Positions 53,568 to 62,299 of a stretch of 64,000 nucleotides of DNA are shown here, in pieces; position 1 is the first letter of the stretch, and every line of letters begins with the position of its first letter. Under the pieces are notes generated by a model. It was not told where the DNA came from and ran no database searches. It worked only from the letters and a program-made list of their open reading frames with translations. Source of the DNA: Ruminococcus sp. AM22-13. GTDB lineage: Bacteria > Bacillota > Clostridia > Lachnospirales > Lachnospiraceae. The DNA is taken from positions 64,556 to 128,555 of the forward strand of contig NZ_QRIL01000008.1 of the NCBI RefSeq assembly GCF_003471165.1. Reading direction: 5' to 3'. The translations under genes were made by a program, and so were the position numbers.

Positions 53568-56225
53568 ATGGCAAAAAAAGAGAACACTATCCCAACCATC
53601 ATCGACACCCCCGAAGCCCTTACCGCAAAGATTGCAGCCATGAAAGAGGCACAGAAGATTTTCGCAGCATTTACCCAGGAGCAGGTAGATAAGATTTTTA
53701 AAGCTGCCGCTACTGCTGCTGACAAAGCACGTATCCCGCTTGCTAAAGATGCTGTTGAAGAAACAGGAATGGGTATTGTAGAAGATAAGGTTATCAAGAA
53801 CCATTACGCAGCCGAGTATGTATACAACGCATATAAGAATACCAGAACCTGCGGTGTGATTGAAGAAGACACTGCTTACGGTATTAAGAAAATAGCTGAA
53901 CCGATCGGTCTGATCGCTGCAGTTATTCCTACAACTAACCCGACATCTACTGCAATCTTCAAAACTCTGATCGCGCTGAAAACACGTAATGCGATCATCA
54001 TCAGTCCGCATCCCCGCGCAAAGAAATGTACCATTGATGCAGCAAAGGTTGTTCTGGAAGCAGCTGTAGAAGCCGGTGCACCGGAGGGAATCATCGGATG
54101 GATCGATGTTCCAAGTCTTGATCTGACAAATCAGGTTATGCGTGAAGCAGATATCATCCTTGCTACAGGTGGTCCCGGAATGGTTAAAGCTGCCTATTCT
54201 TCCGGAAAACCTGCTTTAGGTGTAGGTCCCGGAAATACTCCTGTTATCATCGATGACAGTGCAGATATCCGTCTGGCAGTTAACTCCATCATCCATTCCA
54301 AAACATTTGACAATGGTATGATCTGTGCTTCCGAACAGTCTGTAACTGTTCTTGAAAGCATTTATAAGAAAGTAAAAGAAGAATTCCTTTACAGAGGATG
54401 TTACTTCCTGAAACCGGATGAATTAGAGAAAGTAAGAAAAACTATCCTTATCAATGGCGCATTGAATGCAAAGATCGTAGGTCAGAAAGCTGCCACTATC
54501 GCTGAGATGGCCGGTGTTGCAGTTCCTCCTGAGACAAAGATTCTGATCGGTGAAGTTGAATCTGTAGACATCAGCGAAGAATTCGCACATGAAAAGCTTT
54601 CACCTGTACTTGCCATGTACAAGGCCAAGACCTTTGACGAAGCGATTGCCAAAGCTGAACAGCTTGTAGCTGACGGCGGTTATGGACATACCTCCGCTCT
54701 CTACATTGACACAAGAGAGAAGGAAAAGATGGAAAAACATGCAGCAGCTATGAAGACCTGCCGTATCCTCATCAATACTCCATCTTCTCAGGGTGGCATC
54801 GGCGACCTTTACAACTTCAAACTTGTTCCGTCCCTGACTCTGGGCTGCGGTTCCTGGGGTGGCAACTCCGTATCTGAGAACGTAGGTGTGAAACATCTTA
54901 TCAACATCAAGACCGTTGCTGAAAGGAGAGAAAATATGCTCTGGATTAGAACACCGGAAAAAGTTTATTTCAAAAAAGGCTGCCTGCCGGTTGCTCTGGA
55001 TGAGCTTGGCACTGTTATGCACAAAAAACGCTGCTTTATCGTAACAGACTCTTTCCTTTATAAGAATGGATATACTAAGAAGATCGAAGATAAATTAGAT
55101 CAGATGGGAATCGTACATACCTGCTTCTATGATGTAGAACCAGATCCATCTCTCGCTTCTGCAAGAGCCGGTGCTGCAGCAATGAGAATGTTCGAGCCTG
55201 ACTGCATTATCGCAATGGGCGGTGGTTCCGCAATGGATGCCGGCAAGATCATGTGGGTTCTCTATGAAAATCCGGACGCCAACTTTGATGATATGGCTAT
55301 GGACTTTATGGATATCCGTAAGAGAATCTTCACATTCCCGCATATGGGTAAGAAAGCTTACTTTGTAGCTGTTCCGACATCCTCCGGTACAGGTTCCGAG
55401 GTAACACCGTTTGCTATCATTACTGATAAGACTACAGGTATCAAATGGCCTCTGGCAGATTATGAATTAATGCCTGATATGGCTATTGTTGATACCGATA
55501 ATATGATGAGCGCACCTAAAGGACTGACCTGTGCTTCCGGTATCGACGTTATGACTCATGCACTTGAAGCCTATGCTTCCATGATGGCGTCTGATTATAC
55601 AGATGGTCTTGCATTAAATGCGATTAAACTGGTATTTAACTATCTGCCACGTGCATACAAAGATGGTTCTGATGTAGAAGCAAGACAGCATATGGCAAAT
55701 GCTTCCTGCATGGCTGGTATGGCTTTCGCAAATGCTTTCCTTGGCGTAAACCACTCTCTTGCTCATAAGCTGGGAGCTTTCCATCACATTCCACATGGTA
55801 TCGCAAATGCTCTGGTTCTGCTTCATGTTCTGCGCTATAATGCAGCCGAAGTTCCGGCTAAGATGGGTACCTTCCCACAGTATCAGTATCCGCACACACT
55901 TGCACGTTACGCTGAGATTGGCCGTTCTGTAGGTCTGACAGGCAAGAACGACAGCGAAGTATTTGAGAAGCTTCTCCAGAAACTGCAGGAACTGATGGAT
56001 ACTATTGAGATCAAACATACGATCAAAGAATACGGCGTAGACGAGAAGTACTTCCTTGAAACTCTGGACGAAATGACCGAACAGGCATTCAACGACCAGT
56101 GTACCGGTGCCAACCCGAGATATCCATTAATGTCTGAGCTGAAAGAAATCTATCTGAAAGCTTACTATGGTGAGGGAAATATTCCTGAATCCGGGAAAGC
56201 CAAAGAGAAAAAAGAAGCAAAATAA
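53568..56225 (+). CDS. adhE: bifunctional acetaldehyde-CoA/alcohol dehydrogenase
   Basis: This 885-residue fusion turns acetyl-CoA into ethanol. The N-terminal half is a CoA-acylating aldehyde dehydrogenase (catalytic Cys in FDNGMICASEQSV, NAD loop AVIPTTNPTSTA). The C-terminal half is an iron alcohol dehydrogenase (GGGSAMDAGKIMW; iron-binding HALEAYAS and HSLAHKLGAFHHIPHGIANA). Length fits the family. It forms spirosomes in other species. AGGAGG lies upstream. The promoter carries two Rex boxes, so high NADH should switch it on. A terminator follows. Confidence 0.97.
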   Translation: MAKKENTIPTIIDTPEALTAKIAAMKEAQKIFAAFTQEQVDKIFKAAATAADKARIPLAKDAVEETGMGIVEDKVIKNHYAAEYVYNAYKNTRTCGVIEEDTAYGIKKIAEPIGLIAAVIPTTNPTSTAIFKTLIALKTRNAIIISPHPRAKKCTIDAAKVVLEAAVEAGAPEGIIGWIDVPSLDLTNQVMREADIILATGGPGMVKAAYSSGKPALGVGPGNTPVIIDDSADIRLAVNSIIHSKTFDNGMICASEQSVTVLESIYKKVKEEFLYRGCYFLKPDELEKVRKTILINGALNAKIVGQKAATIAEMAGVAVPPETKILIGEVESVDISEEFAHEKLSPVLAMYKAKTFDEAIAKAEQLVADGGYGHTSALYIDTREKEKMEKHAAAMKTCRILINTPSSQGGIGDLYNFKLVPSLTLGCGSWGGNSVSENVGVKHLINIKTVAERRENMLWIRTPEKVYFKKGCLPVALDELGTVMHKKRCFIVTDSFLYKNGYTKKIEDKLDQMGIVHTCFYDVEPDPSLASARAGAAAMRMFEPDCIIAMGGGSAMDAGKIMWVLYENPDANFDDMAMDFMDIRKRIFTFPHMGKKAYFVAVPTSSGTGSEVTPFAIITDKTTGIKWPLADYELMPDMAIVDTDNMMSAPKGLTCASGIDVMTHALEAYASMMASDYTDGLALNAIKLVFNYLPRAYKDGSDVEARQHMANASCMAGMAFANAFLGVNHSLAHKLGAFHHIPHGIANALVLLHVLRYNAAEVPAKMGTFPQYQYPHTLARYAEIGRSVGLTGKNDSEVFEKLLQKLQELMDTIEIKHTIKEYGVDEKYFLETLDEMTEQAFNDQCTGANPRYPLMSELKEIYLKAYYGEGNIPESGKAKEKKEAK

Positions 56226-56281
56226 AATTTGCTGAAAATAAACCTTTTCCTTTAAAAATATAGTGTTTAAATCAACAAAAT

Positions 56282-56306
56282 GGGGCTGTCAAAAAAAGAC
56301 AGCCCC
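56282..56306. terminator. convergent terminator of adhE and the aldolase gene
   Basis: GGGGCTGTC pairs with GACAGCCCC around an A7 loop; TTATTATATTATTT follows on the plus strand, a weak T-tract. Confidence 0.75.
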
Positions 56307-56314
56307 TTATTATA

Positions 56315-57403
56315 TTATTTCTTACTGCGGTATGCTTCTGCTTCCCAATGTGTGATAAAGTATGTAATATCATCTGTCATGTGAAGCGGTCCGCCAAAGC
56401 TTTCTGAATATACTGCAAGCTTGATCGCATCTTTTACAAGAAGCTGTGCTTTTGCAGCTTTTCCCTTATCATCTTCCATAATAAAGGCACCGACTCCCTG
56501 TACCAGGATCAGTCTTGGCTCTTTGTCATTCTCTGCCATAAATTCATCCAGCGCTGCTTTTGCCTGAGCAATATCCTCTACAAATAACGGATATGGTCCA
56601 CAGTATACAATGTGATCTGGTGTAAATGGTTTCAGAAGGGGTGCAGCCGCTGCTTTATCTTTTACAAAGTTATCAGCTTCCGCTACAGGTACAACTTCTA
56701 CCGCATGTCCCAGTAACCGGGAAAGCCTCTCTGCTGCCTGCTCTTTTTCAGGTGTAACAGCATCACTGACATCAGCAGTTCTCTTTACCTGTTTCTCTAA
56801 TTTACTGATCACATCGTCAAATAACACTCCAATTTCCTCTACAGTATTTGCTGCAACGAAAATTCCGTGATTCTGGAGCAGAAGAACCTGAACATCTTTT
56901 CCGGATTCTTCTTTATAAGCATTCATTTTCTCATAACAGATACGCGCAAGTGTATAACCTGGTTTGCAGATATCGATCCAGAGTACATCTTTTCCAAGAA
57001 GCTCTTCGCTGAGTTCCTTTGCCCCTTTTCCGCAGGTCAGTCCATTGACAAGTGTAGGATGAACATGCAGTACATAAGTATAGGCAAATAAATTATGAAG
57101 CAGCGCTTCCACACTTGGACGTTTGGTTTTATCAGCATCTGTTACTGCTGCCATAACATCTGCAAGATACAGTGATTCACGTTTGACATCATCTTCAGGA
57201 TAATCTGTTTTCATGATTTCATTCAAACGTGCTCTGCTCATTTCCACAAATTCCTCTGCCTTGATTGTAGCAAGCTGTGTACCGGAGCCTTTTACATACA
57301 ATGTGGTGTCATCTTTTACTGAAGTATTGCCACCGCCTGCAAGAACATAAGCAGGATTGCTTCCATAAGCATTTGACATTTTTACTAAGGTTGAAAGATC
57401 CAT
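56315..57403 (-). CDS. class II aldolase/adducin family protein
   Basis: This 362-residue protein is a class II (zinc) aldolase. The N-terminal part has GGGNTSVKDDTTLYVKGSGT, HVHPTLVNGL (two zinc histidines) and LLLQNHGIFV. The C-terminal 120 residues have a separate fold. It resembles the aldolase part of the YuxG/RhaD-type rhamnulose-1-phosphate aldolase fusion but lacks the dehydrogenase half. It should cleave a ketose phosphate to DHAP or glycolaldehyde-type products; the sugar is unknown. The ATG at 57403 has GGAGG ten bases upstream. It lies downstream of cls on the same strand, 5 kb from the sugar operon at 60-64 kb. Confidence 0.85.
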   Translation of the reverse strand: MDLSTLVKMSNAYGSNPAYVLAGGGNTSVKDDTTLYVKGSGTQLATIKAEEFVEMSRARLNEIMKTDYPEDDVKRESLYLADVMAAVTDADKTKRPSVEALLHNLFAYTYVLHVHPTLVNGLTCGKGAKELSEELLGKDVLWIDICKPGYTLARICYEKMNAYKEESGKDVQVLLLQNHGIFVAANTVEEIGVLFDDVISKLEKQVKRTADVSDAVTPEKEQAAERLSRLLGHAVEVVPVAEADNFVKDKAAAAPLLKPFTPDHIVYCGPYPLFVEDIAQAKAALDEFMAENDKEPRLILVQGVGAFIMEDDKGKAAKAQLLVKDAIKLAVYSESFGGPLHMTDDITYFITHWEAEAYRSKK

Positions 57404-57485
57404 AATTAAAATTCCTCCCATATTTATAATAGTTTTGCTCTTTCCTATTGTACACGATATCCTACTTTTTTCCAAGTGTTATAAT

Positions 57486-57513
57486 GTTGCTGTGAACGGA
57501 GTAAACAGTAACG
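57486..57513. repeat. short GTTACTG-type palindrome at the cls stop
   Basis: GTTGCTGTGAACGGAGTAAA, then CAGTAACGTT, is a decayed core of the MITE-like repeat, directly touching the cls stop codon. Confidence 0.5.
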
Positions 57514-59073
57514 TTATAATAATCCCGCAAATAATCTCATAAACAGCTGTCCCAGTCGCAGATATGCACTTCGTCCGGTACTGTACTGTTCTGTCACTTC
57601 ACGGCATTCATCCATTGTTGCTGCAAGATCATTTCGGATATCCAGAACTGCCTGACAGTCCGCCATAAAGCATCCATTCTCAAAATGATGATACAGACTT
57701 CTGTAATCCAGGTTTATGGTTCCGCAGGTTGCCATACAGTCATCTGCCACACTCATCTTTGCATGACAGAAGCCAGGCGTCCACTCGTAGATACGCACCC
57801 CATGTTTCACCAGTCCATGGTAGAAGGAACGGGTAATATTGTAGATCATTTTTTTATCCGGAATACCAGGTGTAATGATCCTCACATCTACCCCTCGCTT
57901 AGCAGCCAGGCACAGGGCATGTGTCATTTCATCTGTGATGATCAGATATGGAGTCATAAACCAGCAGTATTTTTCCGCTTTGTTCGCCATACTGATATAC
58001 ACTTCTTCGCCTACCTGCTCATTATCCATAGGGCTGTCTGCATAGGGCTGGATAAAGCCCGTCTGCTTTGCCTGATAATCTGTACTGAGCAGAAATTTGT
58101 TAAAATCACTGTCATTTTTATCTTTGTCGCTGACAGCATTCCACATCTCCAGGAATGTCACTGTCAAAGAATGGACAGCCTCGCCTTCCAGACGGATGCC
58201 TGTATCCTTCCACTGTCCATAAGGATGTGTGAAATTAAAATACTCATTAGCAAGGTTGTACCCTCCGGTAAATCCTACTTTTCCATCAATCACTGTAATC
58301 TTGCGGTGATCCCTGTTATTCAGAAACACATTCAGGCCCGGAGTAAAGGGGTTGAATACTCTGCAGTGGATTCCAACCTTTTCCATCTTCTTGATAAAAT
58401 CTGTGTTGATAAATCCAATGGAACCCATATCATCATAAAATACCCTGACATCCACTCCCGCCTTTACGCGGTCCTCCAGAACACTCTGGATTTTATGCCA
58501 GGCCTGTGCATCCTCGATGGCATGGTATTCCATAAAAATAAATTTCTCTGCCTTTGCCAGATCTTCCAGCTGAGCCTCCAGTCCTTTAACTGCCTCATCA
58601 TAATAAATAACGTCCGTATTCTGATAAACCGGATAGGAGGCATTTCTCTGTATATAATCAGCGATATTGCCTGCCTTCGGAATCTTTCTGCCAAGCGTTT
58701 CCCTGCACTCACTGTCATTGGGAAGCAACGGCAGAAGTTCCCTGTCAATCTGGGCATAGCGCTCTCTCATTTTGAGGGTACCGCCGTTAAGACCGATCAG
58801 TAAATATAATCCCACTCCCATAATAGGGAATACAAGGATCAAAATAACCCATGGCATCTTCATAGATGAAGTCTGGTCTGACGCATACAACTTAAGAACC
58901 AGTACACCTGCAAGAAGCCTTGTCATCAGATTGATAATCTCCGCATATTGATTCAGCTTTGTAATCATAACAATGATAAAAGCTGCTTCCAGTAAAATAC
59001 ATACTGCGGAAAAACATAATCGTTTTACACCATTTTTCGTTTTCGCCCTGCCTTCCAGAGTATCCTGTTTCAT
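57514..59073 (-). CDS. cls: cardiolipin synthase, phospholipase D family
   Basis: This 519-residue protein joins two phosphatidylglycerols into cardiolipin. Two membrane helices sit near the N-terminus (FSAVCILLEAAFIIVMITKL and MPWVILILVFPIMGVGLYLL). Two HKD catalytic motifs follow, HRKITVID and HAKMSVAD. The ATG at 59073 has GGGGGAG upstream. It is 24 bases behind the flavodoxin gene, so co-transcription is likely. The repeat at its stop separates it from the aldolase gene. It acts at the inner face of the membrane. Confidence 0.93.
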   Translation of the reverse strand: MKQDTLEGRAKTKNGVKRLCFSAVCILLEAAFIIVMITKLNQYAEIINLMTRLLAGVLVLKLYASDQTSSMKMPWVILILVFPIMGVGLYLLIGLNGGTLKMRERYAQIDRELLPLLPNDSECRETLGRKIPKAGNIADYIQRNASYPVYQNTDVIYYDEAVKGLEAQLEDLAKAEKFIFMEYHAIEDAQAWHKIQSVLEDRVKAGVDVRVFYDDMGSIGFINTDFIKKMEKVGIHCRVFNPFTPGLNVFLNNRDHRKITVIDGKVGFTGGYNLANEYFNFTHPYGQWKDTGIRLEGEAVHSLTVTFLEMWNAVSDKDKNDSDFNKFLLSTDYQAKQTGFIQPYADSPMDNEQVGEEVYISMANKAEKYCWFMTPYLIITDEMTHALCLAAKRGVDVRIITPGIPDKKMIYNITRSFYHGLVKHGVRIYEWTPGFCHAKMSVADDCMATCGTINLDYRSLYHHFENGCFMADCQAVLDIRNDLAATMDECREVTEQYSTGRSAYLRLGQLFMRLFAGLL

Positions 59074-59097
59074 GTTCTTTCTCTCCCCCTCTGCCAA

Positions 59098-59613
59098 TTA
59101 TTTAGAAAAGTCTTTCCTGATTATTCTGCCAAGCCTGTCCAGATCCTCATTGTCGGGGTGGGACAAAGCCCTGTCAAAATTCTCGATCAGTTCATCCAGG
59201 TTCGGTGCATGATTCGGCTTCTCCTTCATCATTACGTATCTGTCCCTGACTGACTGGGGCATTTTCCCCTGACACATAAATTCTCCCATCACTGTATTAC
59301 TCTCATCCACAGATTCCTTAACTTTCCCGAGAACCTGCTGAAAATAGGCTTCACTGCCTCCGAAGCCTGCTGTTCCAAACAGAAAGATCTTCTTGTTTTT
59401 CAGACTCTTTAACAGTTCAAGTGTTGCAGGATCTGCATTACCTATGTCTGTCCAAAATCCAATGTATAATATGTCGGATGTGAGAGCCTTCGCTCCTTCT
59501 GTCCCAAAATAATCGCAGTTTTCCTCAGGCAGTACCTCCCTGATCTTCTCTGCAAGCTTCTTTGTGTTCCCTGTTTTACTACTGTATAAAATTGAATATC
59601 TTTGTTCTCCCAT
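59098..59613 (-). CDS. flavodoxin-family protein
   Basis: This 171-residue protein has the FMN phosphate loop YSSKTGNTKKLAEKI near the N-terminus, and GFWTDIGNAD and LFGTAGFGGSEAYFQQVL, which fit a flavodoxin-like electron carrier. The C-terminal part (MCQGKMPQSVRDRY, then HPDNEDLDRLG) is characteristic of a Clostridial subgroup. Its size and motifs recall BilS, the accessory flavodoxin of bilirubin reductase, but no BilR is nearby, so the role is left open. The ATG at 59613 has AGGAG upstream. A palindromic leader hairpin shared with yedE lies 25 bases before it. Confidence 0.85.
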   Translation of the reverse strand: MGEQRYSILYSSKTGNTKKLAEKIREVLPEENCDYFGTEGAKALTSDILYIGFWTDIGNADPATLELLKSLKNKKIFLFGTAGFGGSEAYFQQVLGKVKESVDESNTVMGEFMCQGKMPQSVRDRYVMMKEKPNHAPNLDELIENFDRALSHPDNEDLDRLGRIIRKDFSK

Positions 59614-59637
59614 GCTGTCCTGCTCCTTTTTTATTTT

Positions 59638-59694
59638 ATGCACTCTCAGAGTCTTCCTTGTGTTTGCTTCTGTAAAAAGATTCCGAGAGTACAT
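59638..59694. repeat. leader hairpin ATGCACTCTCA...CGAGAGTACAT, copy 2
   Basis: The arms pair over 11 bases with one G:U and one mismatch. The inner segment GTCTTCCTTGTGTTTGCTTC matches the yedE leader element (1884-1929) at most positions. It lies directly upstream of the flavodoxin ribosome site. Confidence 0.7.
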
Positions 59695-59718
59695 TTTTAT
59701 CTGCGTTATTTATATCAG

Positions 59719-60108
59719 TTATAACTCTTCACCAGACACTCCATCCCGGAACATTTTCAGCAGCTCTTCCATACTTTCTCTCAGCTTCTCATTCTTATTA
59801 TACTGGACCAGTACCACTGTAACAATGGCAGACAGAATTATGCATCTGCGGATCAGTTTTCGAATACGGATACATCTCTTTACATCTTTTCTTCCCTTTT
59901 CATAGAGCTTCTCTGCCATCCTGTCAGCTCTGGCATCTTTGCAGGCAATATAATCATCAATCACCTGCTTATCCTCCTCACAGATATCCAGATTCTCATA
60001 CTGACTCCTCAGCTCCTCAAGTTCTGCATTATTCTGTCTGATCATTGTATCTTTGCGGTTAATTCTCTCAGCTGCACTCCGGCTCATTCTCTCTGTTCGT
60101 TTATTCAT
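59719..60108 (-). CDS. small membrane protein with coiled-coil N-terminal part, unknown function
   Basis: This 129-residue protein is not recognised. Its first 80 residues are charged and helical (RQNNAELEELRSQYENLDIC suggests a coiled coil). A basic stretch (KGRKDVKRCIRIRKLIRR) leads into one membrane helix (CIILSAIVTVVLVQY), and a short charged tail follows. By the positive-inside rule the N-terminal part should face the cytoplasm. AAAGGAG precedes the ATG. It is upstream of the flavodoxin and cls genes on the same strand, which suggests a shared transcript. Confidence 0.65.
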   Translation of the reverse strand: MNKRTERMSRSAAERINRKDTMIRQNNAELEELRSQYENLDICEEDKQVIDDYIACKDARADRMAEKLYEKGRKDVKRCIRIRKLIRRCIILSAIVTVVLVQYNKNEKLRESMEELLKMFRDGVSGEEL

Positions 60109-60189
60109 GATAAAAACTCCTTTCGTTTATTTTTTATTATCTCCTATTTTAAACTTTTCTCAGGCTTTTCTCAATAAAATATTGAAAAC

Positions 60190-60219
60190 AAAAAGCACCT
60201 GCTTTAACAGATGCTTTTT
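60190..60219 (-). terminator. intrinsic terminator after the sugar operon
   Basis: On the minus strand AAAAAGCATCTG pairs with CAGGTGCTTTTT across a 6-base loop (one mismatch), ending in a T-run. Confidence 0.85.
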
Positions 60220-60225
60220 CTCGCT

Positions 60226-62268
60226 TTATTTTACAATAACCCCATCTTCATCCCACAGGTCATGCCAGTCCTTTGCGCCTTCCCACAGGAACACCTGACC
60301 TTTGACAAGTCGGTTTCCTTTTTCCAGGGTAGCGATCTTGGCCATTTCTTCATCAGTCAGGGGATCTTCTGTTACACATTTCAGGTTACTTACATAGTTA
60401 TGTACAGAAAATGGAATGGAGATTTCCCCTCTCTGATGGGCCCATTTCAGGGCAATCAATGCCGGATGTACTCCATGCGCTTTGGCAATCTCCTGCATTT
60501 CCGGGGTCTGCATATCAGCCACATCCTCCGGGCAGATATCTCTTTCCGGCCTTCTCGGAGAACCAAGGGGCATATATCCTACCGGCTGGATGTTATGATC
60601 AATCAGATAATCATACTGTTCCTGCTGCTGGAAACATGGATGCAGCTCCAGTTCACATGCCGCCGGTTTGATCTTCATTAACGGAAGAACTGCTTCCAGT
60701 TTCGGAATAGTCATATTGGAAATACCGATATAGCGGATCTTACCTTTTTCTACCAGTTTCTCACACTGACGATAGGTATCCATAAATTCCTCCACACTGA
60801 AAGGTCTGGATTCCGGATTTCTGGAATCTACATCACAGAATGGTGCATGGTAGTTCGGGAATGGCCAGTGGATAAAATACAGATCCACATAGTCACACTG
60901 AAGATCCTGAATGCTTCTGGTACAGGCTTCTTCTACCTTTCTATGCATGTCATTCCATACCTTTGTCATAATGAAAAGATCTTTTCTTTCTACTACCCCT
61001 TCATCAAAAGCTGCCTTGAAAACTTCACCAATCTGATGCTCATTTCCATAGCATGCTGCACAGTCAAACATACGATATCCGCTGCGGATCGCACCCGCCA
61101 CAGCCTCAGATACTTCTTCTGCACTTACACGGTCAGAACCAAAGGTTCCCATACCCATACAAGGTACTTTTTCTCCTGACGGAAGCGTTACCTTTGGCAC
61201 AACTTTCGGATCAACAACCTCTTCCTCATTTGACAAAAGAATTTTTCCTTTTACAAGTCCAGGTGTTTTAAATAACTGGAATGCTTCCTGTGCCTGACTC
61301 ATTGGAATTTTTTTGTAGATAAATCCAAGATCAAATTTCAGCTGACCTGTTGCAAAATAATGTGCAGTCAGATCCCATTCGCGTCCCGGATAAGGTGCGC
61401 TGTAAGACATCCAGGAACCGGTCAGTTTAAATTCTTTACGATTCATATTTTCCCACTGTGCCGGTGTAAATGTCAGATTCTCATGAGGGGTTCCGATAAA
61501 GCAGACATGTGCTTTGTTTGCAGCCAGCTCAAATGCCATATGCATGGTTGGAACCTGTCCTGCGGTCTCAAAGACAAAACCATAACCCTTACCGCCTGTG
61601 ATCGCCATAGCCTTTTCCATATATCCTTCGTCTCTGGTATTGATGACTTCATCTGCACCAAGGCGTTTCGCCAGCTCAAGGCGTTCCTCACTAATATCAA
61701 AAACTACCACTTTCTTGGAACCAAAGATCTTGGTCCACTGCATGGTAAACATTCCAACTGTACCACCGCCAAGAATTGCGACATACTCGCCACCGTGGTA
61801 ATCATTCTGGAATACACCGTGGATTGCAACAGTTGCAGGCTCAAACATAGCTCCCTGCTCATATGGAACACTGCTTTCAAAAGGAACAGCGTTCTGCTCC
61901 GGAACAACCACATAGTCTGCGTTACTTCCCTGCTGTCTGGAGCCTATGAAGCTGTAGTGCTTACAGAGAGAGAAATTTCCCTGCTGACAGTCATCACATT
62001 TCATACATGGAAGAAGCGGTGCACCGGAAACACGGTCTCCCACTTTTACCTTAGTCACACCTTCCCCCACTTCCACTACATCTCCGGAAAACTCATGTCC
62101 AAGTACGATTGGATAAAAATGGACCCCATGATTCAGGACACGCGGAATGTCTGAGCCACAGATACCAGAATATCTGACACGTATCTTAACAGTTCCTTTG
62201 GTCACCTTAGGTTCTTCGATTTCCTGATACTGTACATCTTCATTTGCAACTACCACTGCTGCTTTCAT
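60226..62268 (-). CDS. fusion of GatD-like polyol dehydrogenase and aldo/keto reductase
   Basis: This 680-residue protein joins two enzymes. Residues 1-345 are a zinc alcohol dehydrogenase close to galactitol-1-phosphate dehydrogenase. Catalytic zinc ligands are Cys37, His58, Glu59; structural cysteines 88, 91, 94, 102; Rossmann LGGGTVG; and Asp191 suggests NAD. After a short linker, residues 358-680 are an aldo/keto reductase with tetrad Asp402, Tyr407, Lys436, His467. Together they could reduce an aldose to a polyol and oxidise it to a ketose. The upstream kinase gene, 31 bases away, fits a ketose kinase. AAAGGAG precedes the ATG. The exact sugar is an inference. Confidence 0.88.
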   Translation of the reverse strand: MKAAVVVANEDVQYQEIEEPKVTKGTVKIRVRYSGICGSDIPRVLNHGVHFYPIVLGHEFSGDVVEVGEGVTKVKVGDRVSGAPLLPCMKCDDCQQGNFSLCKHYSFIGSRQQGSNADYVVVPEQNAVPFESSVPYEQGAMFEPATVAIHGVFQNDYHGGEYVAILGGGTVGMFTMQWTKIFGSKKVVVFDISEERLELAKRLGADEVINTRDEGYMEKAMAITGGKGYGFVFETAGQVPTMHMAFELAANKAHVCFIGTPHENLTFTPAQWENMNRKEFKLTGSWMSYSAPYPGREWDLTAHYFATGQLKFDLGFIYKKIPMSQAQEAFQLFKTPGLVKGKILLSNEEEVVDPKVVPKVTLPSGEKVPCMGMGTFGSDRVSAEEVSEAVAGAIRSGYRMFDCAACYGNEHQIGEVFKAAFDEGVVERKDLFIMTKVWNDMHRKVEEACTRSIQDLQCDYVDLYFIHWPFPNYHAPFCDVDSRNPESRPFSVEEFMDTYRQCEKLVEKGKIRYIGISNMTIPKLEAVLPLMKIKPAACELELHPCFQQQEQYDYLIDHNIQPVGYMPLGSPRRPERDICPEDVADMQTPEMQEIAKAHGVHPALIALKWAHQRGEISIPFSVHNYVSNLKCVTEDPLTDEEMAKIATLEKGNRLVKGQVFLWEGAKDWHDLWDEDGVIVK

Positions 62269-62299
62269 AATATATTTCTCCTTTCATGAATTCTGCTTT

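Noticed and set aside
57685..58803. 372-codon open frame on the plus strand opposite cls
   Set aside because: It lies fully antisense to a well-supported cardiolipin synthase with both HKD motifs, and its translation has no recognisable domain.
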